Source of the DNA: an uncultured Verrucomicrobiota bacterium
GTDB taxonomy: Bacteria > Verrucomicrobiota > Verrucomicrobiia > Opitutales > Seribacteraceae
Length of the DNA: 64,000 nt
Assembly (NCBI GenBank): GCA_902615835.1
Contig: CACMQL010000004.1
Span: forward strand, 1 to 64,000
Direction: 5' to 3'
In this document: positions 1-9,392 of the stretch, in pieces
How positions within the stretch are numbered: the stretch's first letter is position 1
Layout: every line of letters starts with the position of its first letter
Program-made: the position numbers and the translations under genes
The notes under the pieces: model-generated
Told to the model about the DNA's origin: nothing
Seen by the model: only the letters and a program-made list of their open reading frames with translations
The model's database searches: none

Positions 1-1
1 A

Positions 2-274
2 GTGGTCACGGATGATAAAGGAGCCCTCCAGTACATACCGGGAAACAGTAAGGCGGGAGACTTCATCGAATTAAGAATGGAAATGAATACCCTGGTTGTA
101 CTCAACACTTGTATCCACCCCCTGAATCCCGAGCAGGAATATCATACGCATCGGGTTAAACTAAGCGTCCACCTGTCCGCCCCGCCCTGCCCGGATGATC
201 CTTGTCTGCAGTCCTGCCCCGAAAATGAGCGGGCCTTTCGCAATACGGATGACTATCACAAACTAAGATTTTAA
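2..274 (+). CDS. DUF1989 / urea carboxylase-associated protein (carboxyguanidine deiminase subunit-like), C-terminal part, truncated by window start
   Basis: ORF 90 aa; motif '[25 protein letters not shown]' matches the DUF1989 C-terminus; next to a second DUF1989 gene and the carboxylase. Confidence 0.8.
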   Translation: MVTDDKGALQYIPGNSKAGDFIELRMEMNTLVVLNTCIHPLNPEQEYHTHRVKLSVHLSAPPCPDDPCLQSCPENERAFRNTDDYHKLRF

Positions 275-276
275 CC

Positions 277-915
277 ATGAGTGAACTGACTGAAAGCAAA
301 CGGGTTCCGGAGGACGCCGTCCACACCTGCATCATTCCCGCCGGTGAACACTGGATGCGAAAAGTGGAGAAAGGACAGTCCCTGAGAATCCTCGACCTTG
401 AGGGAAACCAGGCCGTGGACACCCTTTTTTACAATGCGGACGACACTGCCGACCGCTACAGCGCAAGCGACACCATTCAGGAACAGGGAAAACTCTACCT
501 GACCACCGGGTCCAAGCTGATTTCGAACCGGAGGACCCATCTGCTCACCATAACCGCGGATACCTGCGGTCGGCACGATACCCTGGGAGGCGCCTGTTCG
601 AGGGAGAGCAATACCATGCGCTATTCCCTCGACAAGGAACACCTGCACGCCTGCCGGGACAGTTTCCTCCGCGGACTTCAGGACTGGAGCCCGGACCTGG
701 AAAAACGGGATATTACCTGTAACATTAATTTTTTCATGAATGTGCCGGTCACCCCCGAAGGCAGGCTCACTTTCGAGGACGGGATTTCCGCTCCGGGACG
801 CTATGTTGAATTACGGGCCGAAACCAGCATCCTCTGCCTGATTTCCAACTGTCCACAAATCAACAATCCCTGCAACGCTTACAACCCGACACCCGTCCAG
901 GTATTCATCTGGTAA
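277..915 (+). CDS. DUF1989 / urea carboxylase-associated protein 2 (carboxyguanidine deiminase subunit-like)
   Basis: ORF 212 aa; '[61 protein letters not shown]' typical of the family; operon position. Confidence 0.88.
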   Translation: MSELTESKRVPEDAVHTCIIPAGEHWMRKVEKGQSLRILDLEGNQAVDTLFYNADDTADRYSASDTIQEQGKLYLTTGSKLISNRRTHLLTITADTCGRHDTLGGACSRESNTMRYSLDKEHLHACRDSFLRGLQDWSPDLEKRDITCNINFFMNVPVTPEGRLTFEDGISAPGRYVELRAETSILCLISNCPQINNPCNAYNPTPVQVFIW

Positions 916-919
916 ATTG

Positions 920-3900
920 ATGAAACCAATTGAACGGATTCTTGTGGCCAATCGGGGCGAGATCGCCGTCCGAATTATGAAGACGGCCCAAAAAATGGGA
1001 CTCCAGACTGTGGCGGTATTTTCCGAAGTCGACCGGGGGGCACCCCATGTCCAAATGGCGGATGCCACCGAATGCATCGGGGGTTCCCAGGTGGACCAGA
1101 GCTATCTCAATATGGGCAAAATTTTGCAGGCCGCCAAAATCCATCAGGCAGACGCGATCCATCCGGGCTATGGTCTGCTCAGTGAGGATGCGGATTTCGC
1201 GGAAGCTTGTGAACGGGATGGGCTTGTCTTCGTCGGACCCGATCCCGGACAATTGCGTGACTTTGGGCTCAAACACCGGGCCCGATCCCTTGCCTCCGCG
1301 GCCGGCGTCCCCCTGGCTCCCGGATCCGGGCTGCTCCTGGACTTCATGACCGCCCGGGGAAAGGCTGAGGAAATCGGCTATCCGGTTATGCTGAAGGGAA
1401 CCGCGGGGGGAGGAGGGATTGGTATGGCCCTGTGTGCCACTTCAGATGAACTCAAAGACAACTTCGACCGAGTCCGCCGGCTGGCTGAAGCGAATTTTGG
1501 AAATGCGGGAATTTTTCTGGAAAGATTTTTCCCCCGGGCCCGTCATCTTGAGGTCCAAGTCTTTGGCGACGGTCAGGGCCAGGCCCTATCCCTTGGCGTG
1601 CGTGACTGCTCGGCCCAGCGCCGCAATCAGAAAGTTCTTGAGGAAACTCCCCCGATTGGGGTGAATCCAGAAACGCTGATGTCCCTGGAAGAATCTGCCC
1701 GGAAGCTGGCCAGGAATGTGAATTACCGATCCGCCGGCACCATTGAATTTCTTTACGACGGGGAAGAGGATTCCTTCTTCTTTCTTGAAGTCAATACCCG
1801 CCTGCAGGTGGAACATGGAGTCACTGAACTGGTCTACGGGATCGACCTGGTCGAATGGATGATCCGATTGGCCCAGGGGGACACCACAATGTTCAGGGAC
1901 TCAGGAAAGTCCGGTCAAGGCCATGCGGTTCAGGCACGGGTCTATGCGGAAAACCCGGCCCGAAATTTCGAACCATGCAGTGGATTAATTACAAATGTAA
2001 AATTTCCCCGACAAGTCCGCTGGGACGGATGGATTGGAGACGGGACGGAAGTCACCCCCTTTTACGATCCCCTGCTCGCCAAGATCCTCGCCCATGGAAA
2101 AGACCGGGCAGAGGCAATCCAAAAGCTTCAGACGGCTCTTGCTGAAACGGAAATTCACGGAATCCAGACCAACCTCGAATACCTAAGCGAATGGGTGGAC
2201 ATGCACTGGTGCGGTGCGGATCCGGTTCACACCCGCAGCCTGGAAACATTTACTTTCATTCCCCGGACCATTGAAGTCCTCCGGCCGGGAACCCAGACCA
2301 CCGTTCAGGATTATCCCGGAAGATTGGGGTACTGGGATGTGGGCATACCTCCATCCGGACCAATGGACAGCCTCTCATTCCGATTGGGAAACCTGCTTGT
2401 GGGAAATCATGAGGGGACCGCCGGTCTGGAAATCACCGCCCTCGGACCGAGTTTACGGTTCAATCAATCCTGCGTTATCGCAATTTGCGGGGCACCCGGT
2501 AAGATCCTCCTCAACGCTAAGCCCATCGATTGTTGGCAGGCGCATGAAGTGTCCGCCGGCGACCTACTTGATCTGGGCCAAGTCCGTCCCTTTGGAATGA
2601 GATACTACCTGGCGGTTTCAGGCGGGCTGGAAATCCCCCATTATCTGGGAAGCCAGTCCACATTTACCCTGGGGAAATTCGGCGGGCATTGCGGACGGGC
2701 CTTACAAACCGGTGATATTCTGAGACTGGGAAAGTGCCCAAGTGTCCAACCATCCCCAAAGGCAAGACCTGATGGAATTCCGGAGATTTCTGACCAATGG
2801 ACAATCGATGTATTGTACGGTCCGCATGCCGCCCCGGATTTCCTGACCGTGGATTACATGAAGACTTTTTGGGAAGCGGAATGGGAAGTTCATTATAATT
2901 CCGACCGCACCGGTGTACGGTTACTCGGACCCCAACCCGAATGGACCCGACCTGACGGAGGAGAAGCCGGGCTTCATCCCTCCAATCTCCATGACAACCC
3001 TTATGCGGTCGGGGCTGTCGACTTCACCGGTGATATGCCGGTAATCCTCGGACCGGACGGACCGAGCCTCGGGGGCTTCGCCTGTCCGGTGACCGTAATC
3101 ACCGCTGACCTCTGGAAACTGGGTCAACTCCGACCCGGAGACCGGGTTCAATTCCGGCCTGTTTCGCACGCGGAGTCCCTGGATCTACTGACTGCCCGGG
3201 AAAAAATTCTTGCCTTTGATTCTGACACGCGAACAACCCTATCGATTCCTTCCCGAACAACTGAGGATTTGGAAAGCGTGCTAGAATCCGGAAGGAGTGG
3301 GGAGCATGGATGGGTAATCCGTCAGTCGGGCGACCAAAATCTTCTGATTGAATTCGGTGAACCATTACTCGACTTACGGATGAGGTTTATGGTTCATCTC
3401 TTTTATCAACTTCTTCTGGAAAATAAAATCGAAGGAATGATCGACCTGACCCCCGGAATTCGTTCCCTGCAGGTTCATTTCGAACCACATACATCTGACC
3501 GCGAGCAAGTGATTGAGTGGATCATTTCCAATATCAATATGATCGGAGAAGCAAAAGAGACCTCAGTCCCGTCGAGAATTGTCTGGCTCCCGCTTTCATG
3601 GGATGATCCCTCCACCCGTCAGGCAGTGGAAAAATATCAAAAATCAGTCCGTCCAAATGCTCCGTGGTGTCCCAACAATATTGAATTTATCCAAAGGATT
3701 AATGGATTAGAGGATATTGAAGAAGTCCGGCAAATTGCCTACGAAGCGAGCTACCTTGTTCTTGGACTGGGCGATGTCTACCTCGGAGCCCCGGTGGCGA
3801 CTCCCTTGGATCCCCGGCACCGTCTCGTGACCACCAAATATAACCCCGCCCGAACCTGGACTCCAGAAAATGCGGTGGGGATTGGCGGGGCCTATCTATG

Positions 3901-4534
3901 TATTTACGGAATGGAAGGTCCCGGAGGATATCAGTTGATGGGACGGACCATCCAGATGTGGAACCACTATAATCTGGGGGGATCTTTTGCGGGAGGAAAT
4001 CCATGGTTGCTTCGTTTTTTTGATCAAATCCGGTTTTACCCGGTCTCGGCCCGGGAACTGAAGGAGATTCGACATGATTTCCCGCTCGGAAGATATTCCC
4101 TCCCAATCGAAGAATCGAGATTTGACCTGCGGGAATACGACCGCTTTTTGGAGGAAAATCAAGAAGACATCGCCCGTTTCAAATCCGTCCAGCAAGCGGC
4201 TTTTGAAGAAGAACGGTTGAGATGGCAGAATGAGGACGCTGAATTTTCGGATACCCCTTCGGGGCAGGATCTGGAAGCCTGCCAAGCGATTCCAGATGGA
4301 ACCGAAGGGGTGGAAAGTCAGGTAACCGGTAATCTTTGGAAATGGTTGGTCAAACCCGGGGAAAAAGTGGAGATCGGGCAAAAGCTGGCGGTTATTGAAT
4401 CGATGAAAATGGAAATCATGGTGGAATCAGCCGTGAATGGTTTGGTTCACACAATACTGAAAGCCGAAGGCGAACTGGTCAAAAACGGAGAATTTCTGCT
4501 TTTACTCGATAGGGAAAATGGGATGGACTCCTGA
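920..4534 (+). CDS. Biotin-dependent urea/guanidine carboxylase (BC, CT/KipI-KipA-like and biotinyl domains)
   Basis: About 1204 aa: biotin carboxylase 'ILVANRGEIAVRIMKTAQKMG', 'KGTAGGGGIGM', 'FLEVNTRLQVEHGVTE'; C-terminal biotinyl motif 'VIESMKMEIMVES'; 'VDFTGDMPVILGPDGPSLGGF' in the CT domain. Confidence 0.95.
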   Translation: MKPIERILVANRGEIAVRIMKTAQKMGLQTVAVFSEVDRGAPHVQMADATECIGGSQVDQSYLNMGKILQAAKIHQADAIHPGYGLLSEDADFAEACERDGLVFVGPDPGQLRDFGLKHRARSLASAAGVPLAPGSGLLLDFMTARGKAEEIGYPVMLKGTAGGGGIGMALCATSDELKDNFDRVRRLAEANFGNAGIFLERFFPRARHLEVQVFGDGQGQALSLGVRDCSAQRRNQKVLEETPPIGVNPETLMSLEESARKLARNVNYRSAGTIEFLYDGEEDSFFFLEVNTRLQVEHGVTELVYGIDLVEWMIRLAQGDTTMFRDSGKSGQGHAVQARVYAENPARNFEPCSGLITNVKFPRQVRWDGWIGDGTEVTPFYDPLLAKILAHGKDRAEAIQKLQTALAETEIHGIQTNLEYLSEWVDMHWCGADPVHTRSLETFTFIPRTIEVLRPGTQTTVQDYPGRLGYWDVGIPPSGPMDSLSFRLGNLLVGNHEGTAGLEITALGPSLRFNQSCVIAICGAPGKILLNAKPIDCWQAHEVSAGDLLDLGQVRPFGMRYYLAVSGGLEIPHYLGSQSTFTLGKFGGHCGRALQTGDILRLGKCPSVQPSPKARPDGIPEISDQWTIDVLYGPHAAPDFLTVDYMKTFWEAEWEVHYNSDRTGVRLLGPQPEWTRPDGGEAGLHPSNLHDNPYAVGAVDFTGDMPVILGPDGPSLGGFACPVTVITADLWKLGQLRPGDRVQFRPVSHAESLDLLTAREKILAFDSDTRTTLSIPSRTTEDLESVLESGRSGEHGWVIRQSGDQNLLIEFGEPLLDLRMRFMVHLFYQLLLENKIEGMIDLTPGIRSLQVHFEPHTSDREQVIEWIISNINMIGEAKETSVPSRIVWLPLSWDDPSTRQAVEKYQKSVRPNAPWCPNNIEFIQRINGLEDIEEVRQIAYEASYLVLGLGDVYLGAPVATPLDPRHRLVTTKYNPARTWTPENAVGIGGAYLCIYGMEGPGGYQLMGRTIQMWNHYNLGGSFAGGNPWLLRFFDQIRFYPVSARELKEIRHDFPLGRYSLPIEESRFDLREYDRFLEENQEDIARFKSVQQAAFEEERLRWQNEDAEFSDTPSGQDLEACQAIPDGTEGVESQVTGNLWKWLVKPGEKVEIGQKLAVIESMKMEIMVESAVNGLVHTILKAEGELVKNGEFLLLLDRENGMDS

Positions 4535-6354
4535 TGCCTGCGATCACCATAAGCAAACTAAGCAAGCAGTACCAAGAAAATGGACTGATCCCGACTACCC
4601 TGATCGAGAGCCTCTGGCCCAAATTGGAAAAGGCGGACCCCGCGATCTGGATTTATCGGATATCGAAGGAATCCCTCCTCGATCGGGCAAAGGAGCTGGA
4701 ATCGAGGTCATCCGAAGAACTTCCCCTCTATGGCATTCCCTTTGCGGTCAAGGACAACATGGATGTTGCCGGCTGCCCGACCTCGGCGGGTTGTCCCGAT
4801 TTTACCTACCACGCAAAAACCAATGCCCATGTGGTTGAGCTTCTGCTTTCTGCCGGGGCTATCCTGATCGGCAAGACAAATATGGACCAGTTTGCCACCG
4901 GACTGGTCGGTACCCGCAGTCCTTACGGGGTTCCTGGAAATGTCTTCAATGAGGATTTTATTGCCGGAGGATCAAGTTCGGGTTCCGCCGTGGCGGTGGC
5001 CAGGGGTCTGGTTTCTTTTTCACTGGGGACTGATACCGCCGGGTCCGGCCGGGTGCCGGCCTCCTTTAATAATCTGCTCGGGTACAAACCGACCCGGGGG
5101 AAACTAAGTAATCGCGGGATCATTCCTGCCTGTAGAACTCTCGACTGCGTTTCAGTCTTCGGTTTGCAGGTTTGGGATATTGAGAAAGTATTGCATGTTT
5201 TGGACGAATGGGATCCGCTCGATCCCTTTTCAAAAGAGGGAGAGGAAAGGATACCAAGGACTTTTTCCGACCCTCAAAAGGTGGCTCTTTTACAAGAGGG
5301 CCAGCTTGAATTCTTTGGTGATTCCAATGCCAGAAAAGCCTACGAAAAAAGTGTTCGTGTACTCACCGAATCCGGAATGCATCCGGTTCCCGTTGACTTA
5401 AGCCCCTTTCTCGAAGCGGCTGAATTGCTTTATGCCGGGCCGTGGGTGGCGGAAAGACATCTCGCCACCAGTCCGCTGATTATGGAATCCCCCCAGTCGT
5501 TGCTTCCGGAAACCCTGAAAATAATCCGGGGTGGAAGTGAACTCTCAGCCCGGGATGCTTTTCAGGCACAGTACAAACTCGCGGAATTACGCCGGCAAGC
5601 GGACAAAATATGGAAGAACTTTGATTTTCTGGCCCTTCCCACCACCGCTACAATTTACACCCAGGAAGCAATCTCCAAAAACCCGATCGAATTAAACTCC
5701 AACCTGGGCCGGTACACTAATTTCATGAACCTGCTCGATCTCTGCGGATGTGCCGTGCCCACCGCATTCCGCAAAGATGGCCTACCAGCCGGGCTGACTC
5801 TTTTTGCCCCCGCTTTTCACGACCATGAAGTCCTCCGCTGGGCGGGAGAAATTCACCGGACTGCCCAGACCGGAGCAGGGCTTGAACTTGAATTCGAACC
5901 TGAATCATATTACCAGGCAGAAGAAATGGAAAGGATTGATCTTTTTGTCTGTGGATCCCATATGAGCGGACTCCCCCTCAACAAACAACTCACTGAACTG
6001 GGTGCAGAATTTCTTCGAGAAGTGAAAACCGCCTCCTATTACCGGATGTTTATTTTGCCGCCGACTGAGTCACTTCCCCTACGTCCCGGTCTGGTCCGTT
6101 GTGCGGAGGAAACAGTTTCACTGCCTGGAGAACTCTGGAGAATGCCTTTGAAAAACTTCGGGGCCTTCATGCTTAAAATTCGTTTTCCTCTTGGTATTTC
6201 CCAGGTTGATCTGCAAAACGGGGAAATGGAATATGGGTTCTGTTGCGACCCCAGCGGGATGGGAAATTGCACCGAGATCACCCAATGGGGAGGATGGCGT
6301 TCCTACTTAGCAGGTAATCCGATCGATAATCCGATAAACCCGAAAGGGAAATGA
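4534..6354 (+). CDS. atzF: Allophanate hydrolase (amidase-signature family)
   Basis: Start overlaps carboxylase stop; amidase signature 'GTDTAGSGRVPASFNNLLGYKPTRG', 'GGSSSGSAVAVARG'; C-terminal extension typical of allophanate hydrolase. Confidence 0.93.
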   Translation: MPAITISKLSKQYQENGLIPTTLIESLWPKLEKADPAIWIYRISKESLLDRAKELESRSSEELPLYGIPFAVKDNMDVAGCPTSAGCPDFTYHAKTNAHVVELLLSAGAILIGKTNMDQFATGLVGTRSPYGVPGNVFNEDFIAGGSSSGSAVAVARGLVSFSLGTDTAGSGRVPASFNNLLGYKPTRGKLSNRGIIPACRTLDCVSVFGLQVWDIEKVLHVLDEWDPLDPFSKEGEERIPRTFSDPQKVALLQEGQLEFFGDSNARKAYEKSVRVLTESGMHPVPVDLSPFLEAAELLYAGPWVAERHLATSPLIMESPQSLLPETLKIIRGGSELSARDAFQAQYKLAELRRQADKIWKNFDFLALPTTATIYTQEAISKNPIELNSNLGRYTNFMNLLDLCGCAVPTAFRKDGLPAGLTLFAPAFHDHEVLRWAGEIHRTAQTGAGLELEFEPESYYQAEEMERIDLFVCGSHMSGLPLNKQLTELGAEFLREVKTASYYRMFILPPTESLPLRPGLVRCAEETVSLPGELWRMPLKNFGAFMLKIRFPLGISQVDLQNGEMEYGFCCDPSGMGNCTEITQWGGWRSYLAGNPIDNPINPKGK

Positions 6355-6486
6355 TTGGGAATGAATCATTTTAATTTCCGGTTGGTGGTTGATAAAAAGT
6401 TGGCTTTCCAGGTTTGGTGGGACTGGTGAAGTGGTCAGGAACTGATTTGTTAAAATAAAAATGGAAGCTAGGCGAAAAGATAAAGT

Positions 6487-6855
6487 TTAGCCAAGGGGAA
6501 TGGCGGCGTAGTAGATCAAGCCGATGAGGAAGAAATTCAAAAAGATTTGCTTATAGTCGCCAATCACAAAATGGGTAATGGCAGCCCCGACCATGGTGGC
6601 AATTAGCAGACAGCCACAAGATAAGAGGATGGAAAAGGAGGGACCGGGCAAAAAGAAGGGAAGAATGAAACCGGCTCCACAGATCATTTCCATCAGGGCG
6701 ATGGATCGAACGATGCGGGGATTAAAGTAGGAAACCCATCGCATACGCTTGGCAAGCACATCGATCGGTTGAAAAAAACGAATACCGCCACCAACTGAAA
6801 AAACCAGAAACAGGATGACCTGAATCGATGGTTGAAGGTAGGTCATTTTTTGCAA
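6487..6855 (-). CDS. DoxX-like small integral membrane protein
   Basis: ORF 122 aa, about 4 hydrophobic segments. Confidence 0.55.
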   Translation of the reverse strand: MQKMTYLQPSIQVILFLVFSVGGGIRFFQPIDVLAKRMRWVSYFNPRIVRSIALMEMICGAGFILPFFLPGPSFSILLSCGCLLIATMVGAAITHFVIGDYKQIFLNFFLIGLIYYAAIPLG

Positions 6856-6857
6856 AA

Positions 6858-7241
6858 TCAGGCTGTATCCGTGATCAAACCCGTGCTAAGATAAATAATG
6901 ATCAAGCAGGCACAAAGTAAGGAACAGGACGGTAGCATTCGATGGAATGGACTCTTTAACCGTATATGAGTAAAAAGTGCGGCAAACATCAATATTGCGA
7001 TTCCAATGGCACCAATGAAAACAATCTTATGGTTGTCATTCAGGAGCATGATAGCGAAAGCAAATTTGAAAATGCCCACTAGGTCACGAAGCCAATTGGG
7101 TAGGTTGAAATGTTTAAACTCATCCTTGATATTCGAATAGCGAACCCCCCAGACGAAAATGATTGAACCGAAAACGAGAATGCATAGAAGTTCGAGAAGC
7201 ATGGGTTTGAAATGAAAGATGGATAAAAGATAGTGAATCAT
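6858..7241 (-). CDS. Hypothetical membrane protein
   Basis: ORF 127 aa with several TM segments, tandem with the previous gene. Confidence 0.5.
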   Translation of the reverse strand: MIHYLLSIFHFKPMLLELLCILVFGSIIFVWGVRYSNIKDEFKHFNLPNWLRDLVGIFKFAFAIMLLNDNHKIVFIGAIGIAILMFAALFTHIRLKSPFHRMLPSCSLLCACLIIIYLSTGLITDTA

Positions 7242-7315
7242 TCATTTATCCTTTCAGTTAATGGACACACCCGCAAATCGCAAAAGAAGATAATTGGTTG
7301 TCAAAGTAAAGATGA

Positions 7316-7747
7316 TTAATCATCCAAACCGGGACGCCGTCTAAATTTTTTGGTCTGCGAGCGTGACCCTTTTGACTGAAGTCTTTTTTCCTTCGAACTG
7401 CGTGTTGGCGAGGTAGGATGACGAAATTTAGGTAACTCCATGGTTTCCTTGATTAATTCCCTTAGTCGAATGAGGGCTTTATTCCGGTTGGCTTCCTGAG
7501 TCCGGGCCGACTGTGATTTAATAATCACGACGCCTCCCGGACTAATCCGTCGGTCTTTTTTACTTAATAATTTCTGTTTGTAAAATTCAGGTAAGGAAGA
7601 AGCTTTAATGTCGAAAAATAAATGAACCGCAGTGGATACTTTGTTTACATTCTGCCCACCGGGCCCTTGCGAACGGATCGCCTTTAATTCAATCTCCTCC
7701 ATGGGGATGGATATTCTGGACGACACTTGTAACATCATCCTGATCAC
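7316..7747 (-). CDS. arfB: Peptidyl-tRNA hydrolase ArfB (ICT1/YaeJ family ribosome rescue factor)
   Basis: 'RSQGPGGQNVNKVSTAVHLFFDI' GGQ domain, basic C-terminal tail 'KEKRLQSKGSRSQTKKFRRRPGLDD'. Confidence 0.9.
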   Translation of the reverse strand: MIRMMLQVSSRISIPMEEIELKAIRSQGPGGQNVNKVSTAVHLFFDIKASSLPEFYKQKLLSKKDRRISPGGVVIIKSQSARTQEANRNKALIRLRELIKETMELPKFRHPTSPTRSSKEKRLQSKGSRSQTKKFRRRPGLDD

Positions 7748-7970
7748 ATCCTCCCGGTTGGTTGTTCACAAGCAAAAGTTTATTTTGATAGACATTTTTA
7801 ACAGGCTATTTGAGAGACATGAAATTTTTTCATGAACTAAATATAGATCGTTAGCGTTCTATCACTATGAATGAATTACACATAGACGAAGAAGAAATAG
7901 ATCACCTTCCCGATTTTACGGATTAATTGCTGGTCATTCATGCACACTTTCCTTTCTCTAGAAAGGTACA

Positions 7971-9038
7971 ATGAAAGGTGTATTTGTTTTGGTTAATGGC
8001 AAATCTTATGGTCCTTACACGATTGAGAGAGTCAATAATTTCATCTCTAATGGCACCTTCACCCAAAACAATCTATGTAGTTTAGATGGTAAGGATTGGG
8101 CACCTATTGCAGAATTGCCCGCGTACCATGATTCTCTACCTCCCCCTCCACCGCAATTAGATTCCAGTTTTTTACGAAATAGGGGTTTTCTTCTTGGTGA
8201 AAAAGCCAACGATCGCTTACGAAATGTGGCTATATATGTTTCTGTTTTTGGATTCCTTGCGCATCTCTCCTTATGGCTTTGTCATCAGAATCGCTGGATT
8301 CAAGTGGAAGGAGATGCAAAAAACTTACTTCTTTCCCCCTTTTCTGCTCTTTACACCCCTTTTTCCATTCTTTTGGCTTACGAAGCTTACCAATTGATAA
8401 GGGAAATTCCCACCTCTTTTTCAAATTCAGTAGGTAAACAATTTGAAATTGTTACCTTGCTGGTGGTCAGGGACATTTTTAAGGGGCTCTCTGTGATACA
8501 TTTCACGGACGACTGGTCTCTGGGCGGGTATCTAAACATCCTGGTGCTTGAATGTATTACTTTCGTTGTCTTGTTTTATACTTCCATGAATTATCGAAAA
8601 TTCAGCATCTCTCTGATGGTTACGGTGATGGATGTGGAAAACCTAAAAAGTTATATAAAATATAAACGGATAATTGCGGTGGCCCTGCTTTTTACTTACT
8701 TCGCCATCGCCGTCTTTGCCTTCTCTGGCTGGATACTTGGCGTATTTAACGGGCAGGGAGACGCCGACAGAGAAATATTTTTCCTCGATTTTTTCACGGT
8801 TTTGATTTTGGCTGATATTTTGATTCTCCTCATTTTTTATAAGTATTCCGATGACTTCTATGCTCTGGCCAGAAATACCGGATTTGTTCTCGCCACGGTA
8901 ATCCTTCGCGTGGCTATCGGGGCACCCGGAATCTCAGGGATGGTTTTGTTTATAATCAGTGGAATTCTTGGAATCCTCATTTTGAGGATTACCACCCATT
9001 CCTACACCCCACCCAAGACCGTGGATTCCAAAAATTAG
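7971..9038 (+). CDS. GYF_2 (DUF4339)-domain multi-pass membrane protein
   Basis: N-terminus 'VFVLVNGKSYGPYTIERVNNFISNGTFTQNNLCSLDGKDWAPIAELP' is GYF_2-like; multiple TM segments follow. Confidence 0.7.
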   Translation: MKGVFVLVNGKSYGPYTIERVNNFISNGTFTQNNLCSLDGKDWAPIAELPAYHDSLPPPPPQLDSSFLRNRGFLLGEKANDRLRNVAIYVSVFGFLAHLSLWLCHQNRWIQVEGDAKNLLLSPFSALYTPFSILLAYEAYQLIREIPTSFSNSVGKQFEIVTLLVVRDIFKGLSVIHFTDDWSLGGYLNILVLECITFVVLFYTSMNYRKFSISLMVTVMDVENLKSYIKYKRIIAVALLFTYFAIAVFAFSGWILGVFNGQGDADREIFFLDFFTVLILADILILLIFYKYSDDFYALARNTGFVLATVILRVAIGAPGISGMVLFIISGILGILILRITTHSYTPPKTVDSKN

Positions 9039-9104
9039 TGAAAAAGGAATTTACAAAGCTTAAATATTTACTTCACCGGTATTTTTACGGGTGAGCAATT
9101 TTTT

Positions 9105-9345
9105 CTGTGCTGGCTTCCTTATTCGGAGCTGTATAAGATTTGAAAATCAGGTTACCACCGGAACTGATCCAGCGGCTTTTTGTCAGCAATTTCAGTTTTT
9201 ACCTTTTGGGAAATGATGATTCCTGTGCTTCGAAATTAAATGTACCAAGGTAGACATCAGGTTTACATTTTGCCTTCAGGGTCATTTGTATGAATTGCCT
9301 TGAATTCAATCTCCTCTAACGGGATCGATAGTCTGTAAGTGTCGT
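9105..9345 (-). pseudogene. Decayed second copy of arfB (5' and middle part)
   Basis: By eye aligns over about 240 bp with functional arfB at about 7480-7715, e.g. 'gttTACATTttGCCttcaGGGtc...CTTgAATTCAATCTCCTCtaacGGGATcGATAgTCTG' vs 'TTTACATTCTGCCCACCGGGCCC...CTTTAATTCAATCTCCTCCATGGGGATGGATATTCTG'; no intact ORF. Confidence 0.75.
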
Positions 9346-9392
9346 ACGACATGCAAGTTGTATATACAAACAATCAGAGATATGGGAAAAAT

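Noticed and set aside
3896-4381. 161-aa antisense ORF
   Set aside because: Lies wholly opposite the carboxylase gene; frame opened by codon bias of the real gene.
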